The translations under genes and the position numbers were made by a program. Positions 41,100-49,547 of a stretch of DNA of 64,000 nucleotides are shown here, in pieces (positions within the stretch are counted from its first letter, which is position 1; every line of letters starts with the position of its first letter). Source of the DNA: Paracoccaceae bacterium (GTDB taxonomy: Bacteria; Pseudomonadota; Alphaproteobacteria; Rhodobacterales; Rhodobacteraceae); assembly GCA_027489375.1 (NCBI GenBank), contig JAIXZW010000007.1, forward strand, positions 270,940 to 334,939, in the 5' to 3' direction. The notes below the pieces were generated by a model. It saw only the letters and a list, made by a program, of their open reading frames with translations. It was not told the DNA's origin and did no database searches.

Positions 41100-42601
41100 C
41101 GGATCTCTTCGGGAAGCAGCGCGGCGGGAATGTTCTGATAGGACACGGGCCGCAGCCAGCGCCGGATCGCCATCGTCCCCACACTCGTCGCGCCGAAGTT
41201 GGTCGAAGCGGGGTAAGGCCCGCCATGCACCATCGCCTCACAAACCTCGACCCCCGTGGGGAAGCCGTTGGCAAGGATGCGCCCCGCCTTGCGTTCAAGG
41301 ATCGGCATCAAGCGCTGCGCCAACGCCGTATCGCCCTCGTCCATCATCAGGGTGCAGGTAAGCTGCCCTTCCAGCGCCTTGGCGATGGCGATGACCTGCG
41401 CCTCGTCCGCCGTCCGCACGATGATGCCAAGCGGGCCGAAAACCTCGTGCCCGAGCGTCTCGTCGGCCAGCCATTGCGCCCCGTCCACCTCGAAGACATA
41501 GGGCGCTGCGTTGCGGCGGTCGCACATGCTGGTCAGGACGGACCGGACGCCTTGCGTCCCCGCGATCCGCTCCGCCCCCTGCCGGAAGGCGGCGGCGATC
41601 CCGTCCGTCAGCATGACCTGCGCGCCGATGGCACCGACCGCCTCTTTCGCGGCGGCGACAAAGGCATCGCCCGCTGCACCCTGCGGCACCAGCACGATCC
41701 CCGGATTGGTGCAGAACTGCCCCGCCCCTTGGGTCAGCGACCCGGCCCAACCCGCCGCAATCGCCGCGCCCCGCGCCGCAAGCGCGGCAGGCAGCAGAAA
41801 GACGGGGTTGACCGAACCCAGCTCGCCAAAGAACGGGATCGGCACGGGCCGCTGCGCGCAAAGATCGAACAGCGCCCGCCCGCCACCAAGCGATCCGGTA
41901 AAGCCCACGGCAGTGATCAGCGGATGCTGCACCAGCGCCGCGCCCAGATCGTTGCCCACGCCCTGCACCAGCGAGAAGACGCCGGGATGGACGCCGCAAG
42001 CCTTGATCGCAGCTTCGATGGCCTGCGCCACGATCTCGCCCGTCGCCGGATGTGCGGGATGGCCCTTCACCACGACAGGGCACCCCGCCGCCAGCGCCGA
42101 AGCCGTGTCCCCGCCCGCGGTCGAAAAGGCGAGCGGAAAGTTCGACGCGCCGAACACGGCCACCGGCCCCACAGGGCGCTGCATCAGGCGGATGTCGGGG
42201 CGCGGAAGGGGCTTGCGGTCGGGCAGCGCCACATCATGCCGCGCATCCAGAAAATCGGTCTTGCGGATATGCGCCGCGAAAAGCCGCAACTGCCCCGTCG
42301 TCCGCCCCCGCTCGCCTTCCAGCCGTGCGGCGGGCAGCCCTGTTTCGGCGGTGCCGGCGGCGGTCAGATCCGCCCCGCGCGCCTCGATCTCGTCGGCGAT
42401 GCGGTCCAGAAAGGCCGCCCGCGCCTCGCGCGTCAGCGCGGAATAGGACCAGAACGCCTCTTCCGCAGCCTCGACGGCGCGGTTCACCTCGGCCGCCGAG
42501 GCACTTGCGAACTCTGCGCCTTCGCCGGTCGCAGGCGAGGAACGAAATGTCTTCGGCCCCGCAACCCATTCCCCTGCGATCAGGTGTTTTCCGGTCAGCA
42601 T
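41096..42601 (-). CDS. 2,5-dioxovalerate (alpha-ketoglutarate semialdehyde) dehydrogenase
   Basis: A 501-residue NADP-type aldehyde dehydrogenase of the KGSADH branch, last step of pentose, glucarate or hydroxyproline breakdown to 2-oxoglutarate. The branch is recognised by GASNFPLAFSTAGGDTASALAAGCPV, KGHPAHPATGE and FFGELGSVNPVFLLP. The general base is the E in GELGS and the nucleophile the C in GAGQFCTNPG (about 288-297). No dehydratase or sugar gene lies beside it; the only coupled partner is the ion-channel gene. The ATG is at 42601. Confidence 0.88.
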   Translation of the reverse strand: MLTGKHLIAGEWVAGPKTFRSSPATGEGAEFASASAAEVNRAVEAAEEAFWSYSALTREARAAFLDRIADEIEARGADLTAAGTAETGLPAARLEGERGRTTGQLRLFAAHIRKTDFLDARHDVALPDRKPLPRPDIRLMQRPVGPVAVFGASNFPLAFSTAGGDTASALAAGCPVVVKGHPAHPATGEIVAQAIEAAIKACGVHPGVFSLVQGVGNDLGAALVQHPLITAVGFTGSLGGGRALFDLCAQRPVPIPFFGELGSVNPVFLLPAALAARGAAIAAGWAGSLTQGAGQFCTNPGIVLVPQGAAGDAFVAAAKEAVGAIGAQVMLTDGIAAAFRQGAERIAGTQGVRSVLTSMCDRRNAAPYVFEVDGAQWLADETLGHEVFGPLGIIVRTADEAQVIAIAKALEGQLTCTLMMDEGDTALAQRLMPILERKAGRILANGFPTGVEVCEAMVHGGPYPASTNFGATSVGTMAIRRWLRPVSYQNIPAALLPEEIR

Positions 42602-42683
42602 GGCGTGGCCCCTTCGTCAAATTTTCTATCGCGCACTGACATGCCAGCTTCGCGCGCCAAGGTCAAAGGGGGGCGACAGCGGA

Positions 42684-44249
42684 TCAGGCAGCCGGCAGCG
42701 GAAAAGACACCTGCATCCGCACGCCCTGACCGGTGCCACCGCCAATTCGGACCATCTCGCCCCCGATCTGTTGGACGAGGGCTTCGATGATTGCCGCCCC
42801 TGATTTGCGCGGCGGTGTTTCGGGCAGGCCGACCCCGTCGTCCGAAATCTCCATAAATCCCGTCTCGCCATTGCGGTTCAGACTGACGCGGATCGTTCCG
42901 GCCATGCGGTCGCGGAAAGCGTGCTTGACCGCGTTGGTCAGCAACTCTGCGGCGATGATGGCAAGCGGGGTCGTCGTCTCCGGTCCCAGCACGATCCCCG
43001 GTTCCGCCTCGCAAACGACCGAGATACCCTTCTCGCGCGGCACGATGGCGGGGCTTGCCGCGATTTCGCGCAAGGTTTCGGCGAAATCCACATGCACCCC
43101 GTCCGCCGCCTGATACATCAGGTCATGCACGCGGCTGATGGCCCCGATCCGCGCCTTCAGCTCGTTTCCGTCGATCCCCGCCTTGCCCCGCATCTGCATG
43201 TTGATGAGCGAGACGATGAGCGACAGGTTGTTCTTCACCCTGTGGTTCGTCTCGCGCATCAGCCGGATGCGCTCTTCCGCCAGCCGCTCGGCCGCTTCGA
43301 CGCGCCGATGCGCAGTCTCCAATTCGTAGCGCGCGTGCATCCTTTGTCGCAGGCGATGGGCGGAAAGCGCGGTGAAAAGCCCGATGGAGGCAAGCAACCC
43401 CCAGACGGGAAGCGCACGCCGCATCCATTCCGACAGAACCGTCGACGTGGGCGTGCCGTAATTGGCGTAAAGCGGCAGACCGTCGAGCTTGCGATAGGCG
43501 TAAAGCCGTTCGATCCCGTCCGTCGCCGCGACCGCGACGAAACTGCCGGTGGGCGAGACTTTCATCGCCGACCGGATGGGGCTGTCGGACGGAACCATCA
43601 TCGGCTTGGACGGATAGTTCCGGATCATCAGCTTTCCGTCCTCGCGCATGACCGAGGCCGCGTCCCCCTCCTTCGTTGCGATCCCGCGCAGGAAGGACGC
43701 GATCATCTCGCTGCCCACCGCCGACACGACGACCAAGGGCCGTCCCGCGTCGCTGATGCCCAGCGGCGAGGCGATGACGAAAGCATCCTCGCCATCGGGT
43801 TGCAGGTTGATGCGGTCGACGAACAGCGTGGCCCCGCCCGCGATTGCATCAAGGTAATCACGTTTGCCGACCCGTGACGTGGCGGGGTAACGGCGACTCG
43901 ACGCGATGTATTCCCCGTCACCGGCCATCACGGCGATGCCGAACATCGCCGGATCGTCGCCTTCGATCCCGCGCAGGAAATCGTGGAATTCACGGCTGCG
44001 CAACAGATCATGCGGCGCAGCCTTGACCCGCACCTGAACGGCCGAATGGAGGATCGTCTGGGTCTGGATCAACCGTTCGACATATTGAGCGACGAGAAGC
44101 GTGTTGTCCTCGGCATGGTCACGCGTCGTCTCGGTCTCGCCGCGCCACGCGATGAGACCCCAGATGATCGCCCCCAGAAGCGGCAGGATCACGCTTCCCA
44201 GACGGAGGGCAACGAAGGCACGTCGCTCGTCGCGCGAGGCTTTCTGCAC
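42684..44249 (-). CDS. Sensor histidine kinase, HisKA_2 type
   Basis: A 521-residue membrane kinase. TM1 is VILPLLGAIIWGLIAW (about 20-35). A periplasmic PDC/Cache sensor of about 240 residues follows (FGIAVMAGDGEYIASSRRYPA; FVIASPLGISDAGRPLVV). TM2 is about 280-297. The phosphoacceptor is H336 in RETNHRVKNNLSL, the HisKA_2 signature, followed by an ATPase domain with AELLTNAVKHAF, SDDGVGLP and GGTGQGVRMQVSF. No response regulator adjoins, as is common for this class, often tied to the general stress response. I chose the GTG at 44249; a TTG at 44327 inside a palindrome would add 26 residues. Confidence 0.85.
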   Translation of the reverse strand: MQKASRDERRAFVALRLGSVILPLLGAIIWGLIAWRGETETTRDHAEDNTLLVAQYVERLIQTQTILHSAVQVRVKAAPHDLLRSREFHDFLRGIEGDDPAMFGIAVMAGDGEYIASSRRYPATSRVGKRDYLDAIAGGATLFVDRINLQPDGEDAFVIASPLGISDAGRPLVVVSAVGSEMIASFLRGIATKEGDAASVMREDGKLMIRNYPSKPMMVPSDSPIRSAMKVSPTGSFVAVAATDGIERLYAYRKLDGLPLYANYGTPTSTVLSEWMRRALPVWGLLASIGLFTALSAHRLRQRMHARYELETAHRRVEAAERLAEERIRLMRETNHRVKNNLSLIVSLINMQMRGKAGIDGNELKARIGAISRVHDLMYQAADGVHVDFAETLREIAASPAIVPREKGISVVCEAEPGIVLGPETTTPLAIIAAELLTNAVKHAFRDRMAGTIRVSLNRNGETGFMEISDDGVGLPETPPRKSGAAIIEALVQQIGGEMVRIGGGTGQGVRMQVSFPLPAA

Positions 44250-44315
44250 TGTGGGAACCCATCGCAATGAGGTTGCTGAATACGGCGCAACGCGGAACGG
44301 ATCGACAGGTACGGG

Positions 44316-44335
44316 AACGTTGCGCAACGTTGCGC
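44316..44335. promoter_or_regulatory. Tandem palindromic AACGTTGCGC repeat
   Basis: AACGTTGCGC occurs twice head to tail. The first 16 bases, AACGTTGCGCAACGTT, form a perfect palindrome. It lies 67 bases upstream of the chosen kinase start. A symmetrical operator for a dimeric regulator is likely; I cannot name the regulator. Confidence 0.45.
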
Positions 44336-44410
44336 GAAAGGAGGAGGCCCGCAGGAACTACAGGTGAGTTAAAAGTATCCTTAACGGCAGGTCAATGACC
44401 GTCCCGCCCC

Positions 44411-44431
44411 GACGCCATGGCCATTGGCGTC
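44411..44431 (-). terminator. Hairpin downstream of phoB
   Basis: GACGCCA and TGGCGTC pair around TGGCCAT, 38 bases beyond the phoB stop. No T run follows on the minus strand, so it is at best a weak terminator of the pst-pho operon. Confidence 0.4.
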
Positions 44432-44468
44432 AGGACTTTCCCGTCAGCACAAACCTGCCACCGCGCCA

Positions 44469-45170
44469 TTAACCCAGAGCATAGCCCGCGCCGCGCACCG
44501 TGCGGATCGGGTCGGGATGCCCGTGCTGCACCAGCGCCTTGCGCAACCGGCCCACATGCACGTCGACCGTGCGGGTATCGACATAGATATCCCGCCCCCA
44601 GACGCGGTCCAACAACTGCTCGCGGCTCCAGACCTTGCCCGACTTCTCCAGAAAGGCCGCAAGCAGCCGGAACTCCGTCGGACCCAGCTTCAGCACCTTG
44701 TCCCCGCGATAGACCCGATGCGTTTCGGGATCGAGCCTGATGTCGCCCCAATCAAGCACGATCCCCGCCGTGGACGGGCGCACGCGCCGGATTTGCGCCC
44801 GCGCCCGCGCCATCAACTCGACCATCGAATAGGGCTTGATCACATAGTCATCCGCCCCCGTCTCGAGCCCACGCACGCGGTCCACCTCTTCGGCGCGGGC
44901 CGAAAGCATGATGACGGGGATCGACCGCGTCTCGGGCCTGATCTTGAGACGGCGACAAACCTCGATCCCCGAAACCTTGGGCATCATCCAGTCAAGGATG
45001 ATCATGTCGGGCGCATCCTCTTCGACAAGCAGCAGCGCGTCCTCGCCATTGTCGGCCTGGATCACGTCGAACCCCTCGGCTTCGAGGTTATAGGCCAGAA
45101 CCTCCCGCTGCGCCGGTTCATCCTCGACCAGCAGAACGCGGGGATGATGCAGCGGGGATTTTTCGGCCAT
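44469..45170 (-). CDS. phoB: Phosphate regulon response regulator PhoB
   Basis: A 233-residue OmpR-family regulator. The receiver domain (about 10-125) has VLLVEDEPAQ, the phosphoacceptor D in MIILDWMMPKVSG and the K in DDYVIKPYS. The winged-helix domain ends with VDVHVGRLRKAL and RTVRGAGYAL. It activates phosphate-starvation genes through Pho boxes such as the one before pstS. The ATG at 45170 has AAGGAG eight bases upstream; a GTG three codons earlier overlaps the phoU stop. phoR is not in the window. Confidence 0.95.
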   Translation of the reverse strand: MAEKSPLHHPRVLLVEDEPAQREVLAYNLEAEGFDVIQADNGEDALLLVEEDAPDMIILDWMMPKVSGIEVCRRLKIRPETRSIPVIMLSARAEEVDRVRGLETGADDYVIKPYSMVELMARARAQIRRVRPSTAGIVLDWGDIRLDPETHRVYRGDKVLKLGPTEFRLLAAFLEKSGKVWSREQLLDRVWGRDIYVDTRTVDVHVGRLRKALVQHGHPDPIRTVRGAGYALG

Positions 45171-45175
45171 GCGCG

Positions 45176-45886
45176 TCACTCCTTCGCCGCCATCCCCTGC
45201 ACGACCTCGGCCTTGGGCCGCTCGTCCCCCGGCATCGCGCCGGTCACAAGGTAGATCACCTGTTCCGCGATGCTGGTCGCATGGTCGCCCACGCGTTCGA
45301 TGTTCTTGGCGATGAAATGCAGGTGCATCGCGGCGGTGATGTTGCGCGGGTCTTCCATCATGTGGGTGAGCAACTCGCGGAAGAGCGCGTTATACATCTG
45401 GTCGACCTCGTGGTCGCGCTGGCGGATGTCTTCCGCCGCCGCCGCATCGCGGGCGATATAGGCGTCGAGCGCGTCCTTCAGCAGCATGACCACCGATTTC
45501 GCCATCCGCTTGATCGACCCCGTGGAAGCACCAAGCGGCTGCATCTGCGACAGCACCTCGGCCCGCTTGGCAAGGTTCTTGGCGTAATCCCCCGCCCGCT
45601 CCAGCGCTGCGGCAATCCGCATCACCGAAAGCACGGTGCGCAGGTCGCTCGCCGCCGGAGAGCGCAGCGCGATCAGCCGCGCGCATTCGGTCTGGATGTC
45701 CTGCTCCAGCGCGTCGATGGCCTTGTCGCCCGACCGCACGCGCTGCGCCAGTTCCTCGTCGCGGTTGTCGAGCGCGTCCGCCGCGTCAAGCAGCGCCGCC
45801 TCGACCATGCCGCCCATGCGCATCACATGGGCCTGCACGGCCTCCAGATCGCGGTCGAATGCGGAAAGGATGTGGTTCTGTGCCAT
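45176..45886 (-). CDS. phoU: Phosphate transport regulator PhoU
   Basis: A 236-residue PhoU with two three-helix repeats. Metal-binding signatures are ERAGDYAKNLAKRAE (about 95-109) and ERVGDHATSIAEQVIY (about 197-212). It damps PhoR/PhoB signalling when the Pst transporter is busy. It starts MAQNHILSAFDRDL, 11 bases after pstB, with GGGGACA upstream. Confidence 0.95.
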   Translation of the reverse strand: MAQNHILSAFDRDLEAVQAHVMRMGGMVEAALLDAADALDNRDEELAQRVRSGDKAIDALEQDIQTECARLIALRSPAASDLRTVLSVMRIAAALERAGDYAKNLAKRAEVLSQMQPLGASTGSIKRMAKSVVMLLKDALDAYIARDAAAAEDIRQRDHEVDQMYNALFRELLTHMMEDPRNITAAMHLHFIAKNIERVGDHATSIAEQVIYLVTGAMPGDERPKAEVVQGMAAKE

Positions 45887-45897
45887 GTCTTGTCCCC

Positions 45898-46692
45898 TCA
45901 GCCGATCCGGCCCGTGATGTAGGATTCCGTCCGCGGATCGCGCGGGCTGGTGAAGATCGTGCCCGTCTCGCCATATTCGACCAGACTGCCAAGGTGGAAG
46001 AACGCCGTCCGCTGGCTCACCCGCGCTGCCTGCTGCATCGAGTGGGTCACGATCACCACCGAAAACTGCGCGCGGAGTTCGTCGATCAACTCCTCCACCT
46101 GCGCGGTAGCAATGGGGTCGAGCGCCGAGCAGGGTTCGTCCATCAGCAGCACTTCGGGGCTGGTCGCAACCGCCCGCGCGATGCAAAGCCGCTGCTGCTG
46201 CCCGCCCGACAGGCCGGTGCCGGGGGCCGCGAGACGGTCCTTCACCTCGTTCCACAGCGCAGCCTTGCGAAGCGAGCTTTCGACCACCTCGTCCAACTCG
46301 GCCTTCGTCCGCGTCAGGCCGTGGATTTTCGGACCATAAGCCACGTTGTCATAGATCGACTTCGGAAAGGGGTTCGGCTTCTGGAACACCATGCCGACCT
46401 TGGCGCGCAACTGCACCGGATCGACGCGGGGGTCATAGATATCCTGCCCGTCCATCTCGATCTTGCCCGTCACGCGGGCCGAGGCGACCGTGTCGTTCAT
46501 CCGGTTCAGGCAGCGCAAAAAGGTGGACTTGCCGCAGCCCGACGGGCCAATGAAGGCCGTGACTGTCTTGTCGAGGATATCGACATCCACATCCTTCAGC
46601 GCGTGGTTCGTCCCGTAATGGACCTGCACCCCGCGGGCGGACATCTTGGCCTTTTCGGTCACGGCTCTCTCCGTCAATCGCATGTCGTTCAT
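45898..46692 (-). CDS. pstB: Phosphate ABC transporter ATP-binding protein
   Basis: A 264-residue ABC ATPase. Walker A is GPSGCGKST (about 49-57), the PstB-specific [10 protein letters not shown] follows, then the Q-loop [19 protein letters not shown], the signature [14 protein letters not shown], Walker [13 protein letters not shown] and the H-loop [12 protein letters not shown]. It powers PstA/PstC. It starts 12 bases after pstA. An in-frame downstream methionine ([11 protein letters not shown]) could also serve as start. Confidence 0.96.
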   Translation of the reverse strand: MNDMRLTERAVTEKAKMSARGVQVHYGTNHALKDVDVDILDKTVTAFIGPSGCGKSTFLRCLNRMNDTVASARVTGKIEMDGQDIYDPRVDPVQLRAKVGMVFQKPNPFPKSIYDNVAYGPKIHGLTRTKAELDEVVESSLRKAALWNEVKDRLAAPGTGLSGGQQQRLCIARAVATSPEVLLMDEPCSALDPIATAQVEELIDELRAQFSVVIVTHSMQQAARVSQRTAFFHLGSLVEYGETGTIFTSPRDPRTESYITGRIG

Positions 46693-46704
46693 TTGCTATG
46701 CCCC

Positions 46705-48036
46705 TTACCAGCGGCGCTCGAAGCGGCGGCGCAGGATGATCGCCACGGCATTCATCGTCAAAAGGAACAGCATCAGCACGATGATCGCACCCGAAGCCCG
46801 TTCCGCAAAGGCCGGATCGGCGCGCTGCGTCCAGCTATAAACCTGCACCGGCAAGGCCGAGGCGGGATCGAAGAACCCCTGCGGCGGCGAGGCGGGGTAA
46901 TCCTTCACGAAAGCCACCATGCCGATCAGCAGCAAGGGCGCGCTTTCGCCCAAGGCCCGCGCAAGGCCAAGGATCGTGCCAGTCAGGATGCCCGGCATCG
47001 CAAGCGGCAGCACATGGTGAAAGATCGCCTGCATCTTCGACGCCCCCACCCCAAGCGCCGCATCGCGCACGCCCTGCGGCACCGATTTCAGGCTTGCCCG
47101 TGTGGCGATGATGATGGTCGGCAAGGTCATCAGCGTCAGCACCAGCCCCCCCACGATGGGCGCCGATTGCGGCAGACCAAGGAAGTTGATGAACAAAGCC
47201 AGCGCAAGGATGCCGAATACGATCGACGGCACGGCGGCAAGATTGGCGATGTTGATCTCGATCAGGTCGGTCCAGCGGTTTTTCGGCGCCAGTTCTTCCA
47301 GATAGATCGAAGCGGCCACCCCGATGGGCAGGGACAGCACCAGCACGATCAGCATCATATAGGCCGAACCGAGGATCGCCACGCCCAAGCCAGCGCTTTC
47401 GGGGCGCAGTTCCGAGGCATCGGGATTGGTCAGGAAGGCCCAGTTGAAACCCGTCTTGATCAGCCCGGCATCGGCCATGCGTTGGGCGAGCTGAAGCTGT
47501 TCGGGGGTGATGTTGGCATCCCGCTCGGCGCTCTTCAGCGTCACGCGGCCCTTGAAGAACCCGTCCACGCGGCCATTCGCCATCGCGTTGAAGGACAAGG
47601 TGGTTCCAACCAGCGACGGGTCCGCCAGCACGCGGTCACGAAGATCGGCGGCGGCTTCCTTGGACAAAAGCCCCATCAATTCTTTCGGCTTCAGACCACC
47701 ATCGTCCACACCCGCCTCCGCCAGCATGTCCTTCAGCGCTTCCTGAATCAGCTTGCCGTAGCCCACGGTCGTGACCTTGGCCATCACCGCTGGATCGCGC
47801 TTGCCGGATTTGTCCAACTTCTTTTCGTCCAGAGGAATGGTCAGCGAAATGCTTGTCTGCTGGAAAGCCGACAGACCGTTGCCCAGCACCGAGGACAGCA
47901 GCACCACAAGCGCCAGCACGCCAAGGCCCACCGCCGAAAGTCCCATCAGCCGGAACCGCCGCTCCGCGGCGTTCCGCGCCTTGGTCCGCGCATCTGGCTC
48001 GAGCAACGAAGTCTTATGTCCGGTTGCATCACTCAT
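46705..48036 (-). CDS. pstA: Phosphate ABC transporter permease PstA
   Basis: A 443-residue permease, longer than the roughly 300 residues of E. coli PstA because of an N-terminal DUF3333-type region (about 1-170: one membrane helix and a periplasmic part with IPLDEKKLDKSGKRDP). The core has five to six helices and the EAA loop RDAALGVGASKMQAIFHHVLP. Its ATG overlaps the pstC stop (ATGA). The extended form is normal in alphaproteobacteria. Confidence 0.94.
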   Translation of the reverse strand: MSDATGHKTSLLEPDARTKARNAAERRFRLMGLSAVGLGVLALVVLLSSVLGNGLSAFQQTSISLTIPLDEKKLDKSGKRDPAVMAKVTTVGYGKLIQEALKDMLAEAGVDDGGLKPKELMGLLSKEAAADLRDRVLADPSLVGTTLSFNAMANGRVDGFFKGRVTLKSAERDANITPEQLQLAQRMADAGLIKTGFNWAFLTNPDASELRPESAGLGVAILGSAYMMLIVLVLSLPIGVAASIYLEELAPKNRWTDLIEINIANLAAVPSIVFGILALALFINFLGLPQSAPIVGGLVLTLMTLPTIIIATRASLKSVPQGVRDAALGVGASKMQAIFHHVLPLAMPGILTGTILGLARALGESAPLLLIGMVAFVKDYPASPPQGFFDPASALPVQVYSWTQRADPAFAERASGAIIVLMLFLLTMNAVAIILRRRFERRW

Positions 48037-49490
48037 TCATACTGCTCCCGGTATTTGCGGACGATATAAAGGGCAAGCACGTTCAGCCCGAGCGTAAAGA
48101 CGAAGAGCGTGAGGCCAAGGGCAAAGGCCACCAGCGTTTCGGGGCTTGCGAATTCGGTATCGCCCGTCAACTGGCTGACGATCTTGACCGTAACGGTCGT
48201 CATCGCCTCAAAGGGGTTGAGCGACAGTTTCGCCGCCGCCCCCGCCCCCAGAACCACGATCATCGTCTCGCCGATGGCGCGGCTCGCGGCCATCAGGATC
48301 GCGCCGACGATCCCGGGAAGGGCGGCGGGAAAGACCACCTGTTTCACCGTTTCGGACTGCGTGGCACCCAGTCCGTAAGACCCGTCGCGCAACGCCTGCG
48401 GCACGGCGTTGATTATGTCGTCCGACAGCGACGAGACATAAGGAATGAGCATGATCCCCATGACCACCCCCGCCGTCATGACCGACGAGGATGAATCGCC
48501 AAGCCCGAGCGGTTGCGCGAACCAGTCCCGCAGGAACGGCCCGACCGTCATCAGCGCGAAAAGCCCGTAAACGATCGAGGGAATACCGGCGAGGATTTCA
48601 AGCGCGGGCTTCGCGATCCCCCGCAGCCGTTTGCTTGCATATTCCGAAAGGTAGATGGCCGCCATCAACCCCACGGGGACTGCCACCAGAAGCGCGATGG
48701 CCGATACGTAAAGCGTGCCCCACAAAAGCGGCCAGATGCCAAGGCTCGACCCGCCGCCGAACTTCGGCGCCCATGTCAGCGACAGGAAGAAATCCTTCGC
48801 AGGGTAAAGCCGGAAGAAATGCCAGCTTTCGAAGACAAGGCTCAGGATGATGCCGATGGTCGTCAGAACGGCGACCGACGACGCCCCGATCAGCAAGATG
48901 CGGATGAACCGCTCCACCACATTTCGGGCACGGAACTCTGGCGTCACCTGCATCGCGGCCAGCAGGAACCCCGCCACGGCAAGGGCCAGCGTCGCGACGG
49001 CAAGCCACGCACGCCCCGTCGCCACATCGGCGCGATAGACCGCCGCCGCTTCGGCCACATGCGGGTTGATGTCGGATGCAAGCGCGACACCCGCATCGGC
49101 CAACCGCGTCTTCAGCGCGGCAACATCCACGGCAAGCCTGGCGATTTCGCCTTCGGCCATGCCGCGTGCCGCCAAAACGTCCACGCCTTCCGCGATGCGC
49201 CGCACGTCGGACATCACGAGATCGCGGCTCGATCCGCCGGCGATATCTTCGGGAAGGATCATCTCCGTCACCCGGGTTTCGATCACCACGGGTTGGACCA
49301 GAAGCCAGACGATCATCAAAAGGAACGCCGGAACTGCAGTGAAGAGCGCAACCCCCGTCCCGTAGTAATTCGGCAGTGAATGCAGACGCCGCGCATCGCC
49401 ATTGACCGAAGCGACGGCCCTTTGCCGTCCGACGACAAAACCCAGCGCGGCAAGAACCAGCAGCAGAAGTGAAATCAGACCGACCGACAT
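48033..49490 (-). CDS. pstC: Phosphate ABC transporter permease PstC
   Basis: A 485-residue permease with an N-terminal extension of about 170 residues (two membrane helices and a helical periplasmic part) before the transporter core; E. coli PstC has about 320. The core carries ILAGIPSIVYGLFAL and the EAA loop RDGSYGLGATQSETVKQVVFPAALPG. The start at 49490 (MSVGLISLL) follows CAGGA; a TTG six codons earlier is unlikely. It is coupled to pstA. Confidence 0.93.
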   Translation of the reverse strand: MSVGLISLLLLVLAALGFVVGRQRAVASVNGDARRLHSLPNYYGTGVALFTAVPAFLLMIVWLLVQPVVIETRVTEMILPEDIAGGSSRDLVMSDVRRIAEGVDVLAARGMAEGEIARLAVDVAALKTRLADAGVALASDINPHVAEAAAVYRADVATGRAWLAVATLALAVAGFLLAAMQVTPEFRARNVVERFIRILLIGASSVAVLTTIGIILSLVFESWHFFRLYPAKDFFLSLTWAPKFGGGSSLGIWPLLWGTLYVSAIALLVAVPVGLMAAIYLSEYASKRLRGIAKPALEILAGIPSIVYGLFALMTVGPFLRDWFAQPLGLGDSSSSVMTAGVVMGIMLIPYVSSLSDDIINAVPQALRDGSYGLGATQSETVKQVVFPAALPGIVGAILMAASRAIGETMIVVLGAGAAAKLSLNPFEAMTTVTVKIVSQLTGDTEFASPETLVAFALGLTLFVFTLGLNVLALYIVRKYREQYE

Positions 49491-49513
49491 GTTACGTCCT
49501 GCAAGCAAGGGAA

Positions 49514-49539
49514 CGGGGGCGGCACCCTTGCCGCCCCCG
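49514..49539 (-). other. Intercistronic hairpin between pstS and pstC
   Basis: CGGGGGCGGC and GCCGCCCCCG pair perfectly (10 bp) around ACCCTT, nine bases after pstS. Such hairpins let the binding protein be made in excess over the permeases by stopping part of transcription or protecting pstS mRNA. Confidence 0.7.
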
Positions 49540-49547
49540 CTTTGATA

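Noticed and set aside
44294..44321. EcfG-type promoter GGAAC...CGTT near the HisKA_2 kinase
   Set aside because: The spacer is 19 bases instead of 16-17 and it points to the plus strand, where no gene follows.
45859..48069. Long open frame on the plus strand opposite phoU, pstB and pstA
   Set aside because: The opposite strand encodes unmistakable Pst proteins. The plus frame has low-complexity His/Arg/Gln composition typical of antisense frames in GC-rich DNA.
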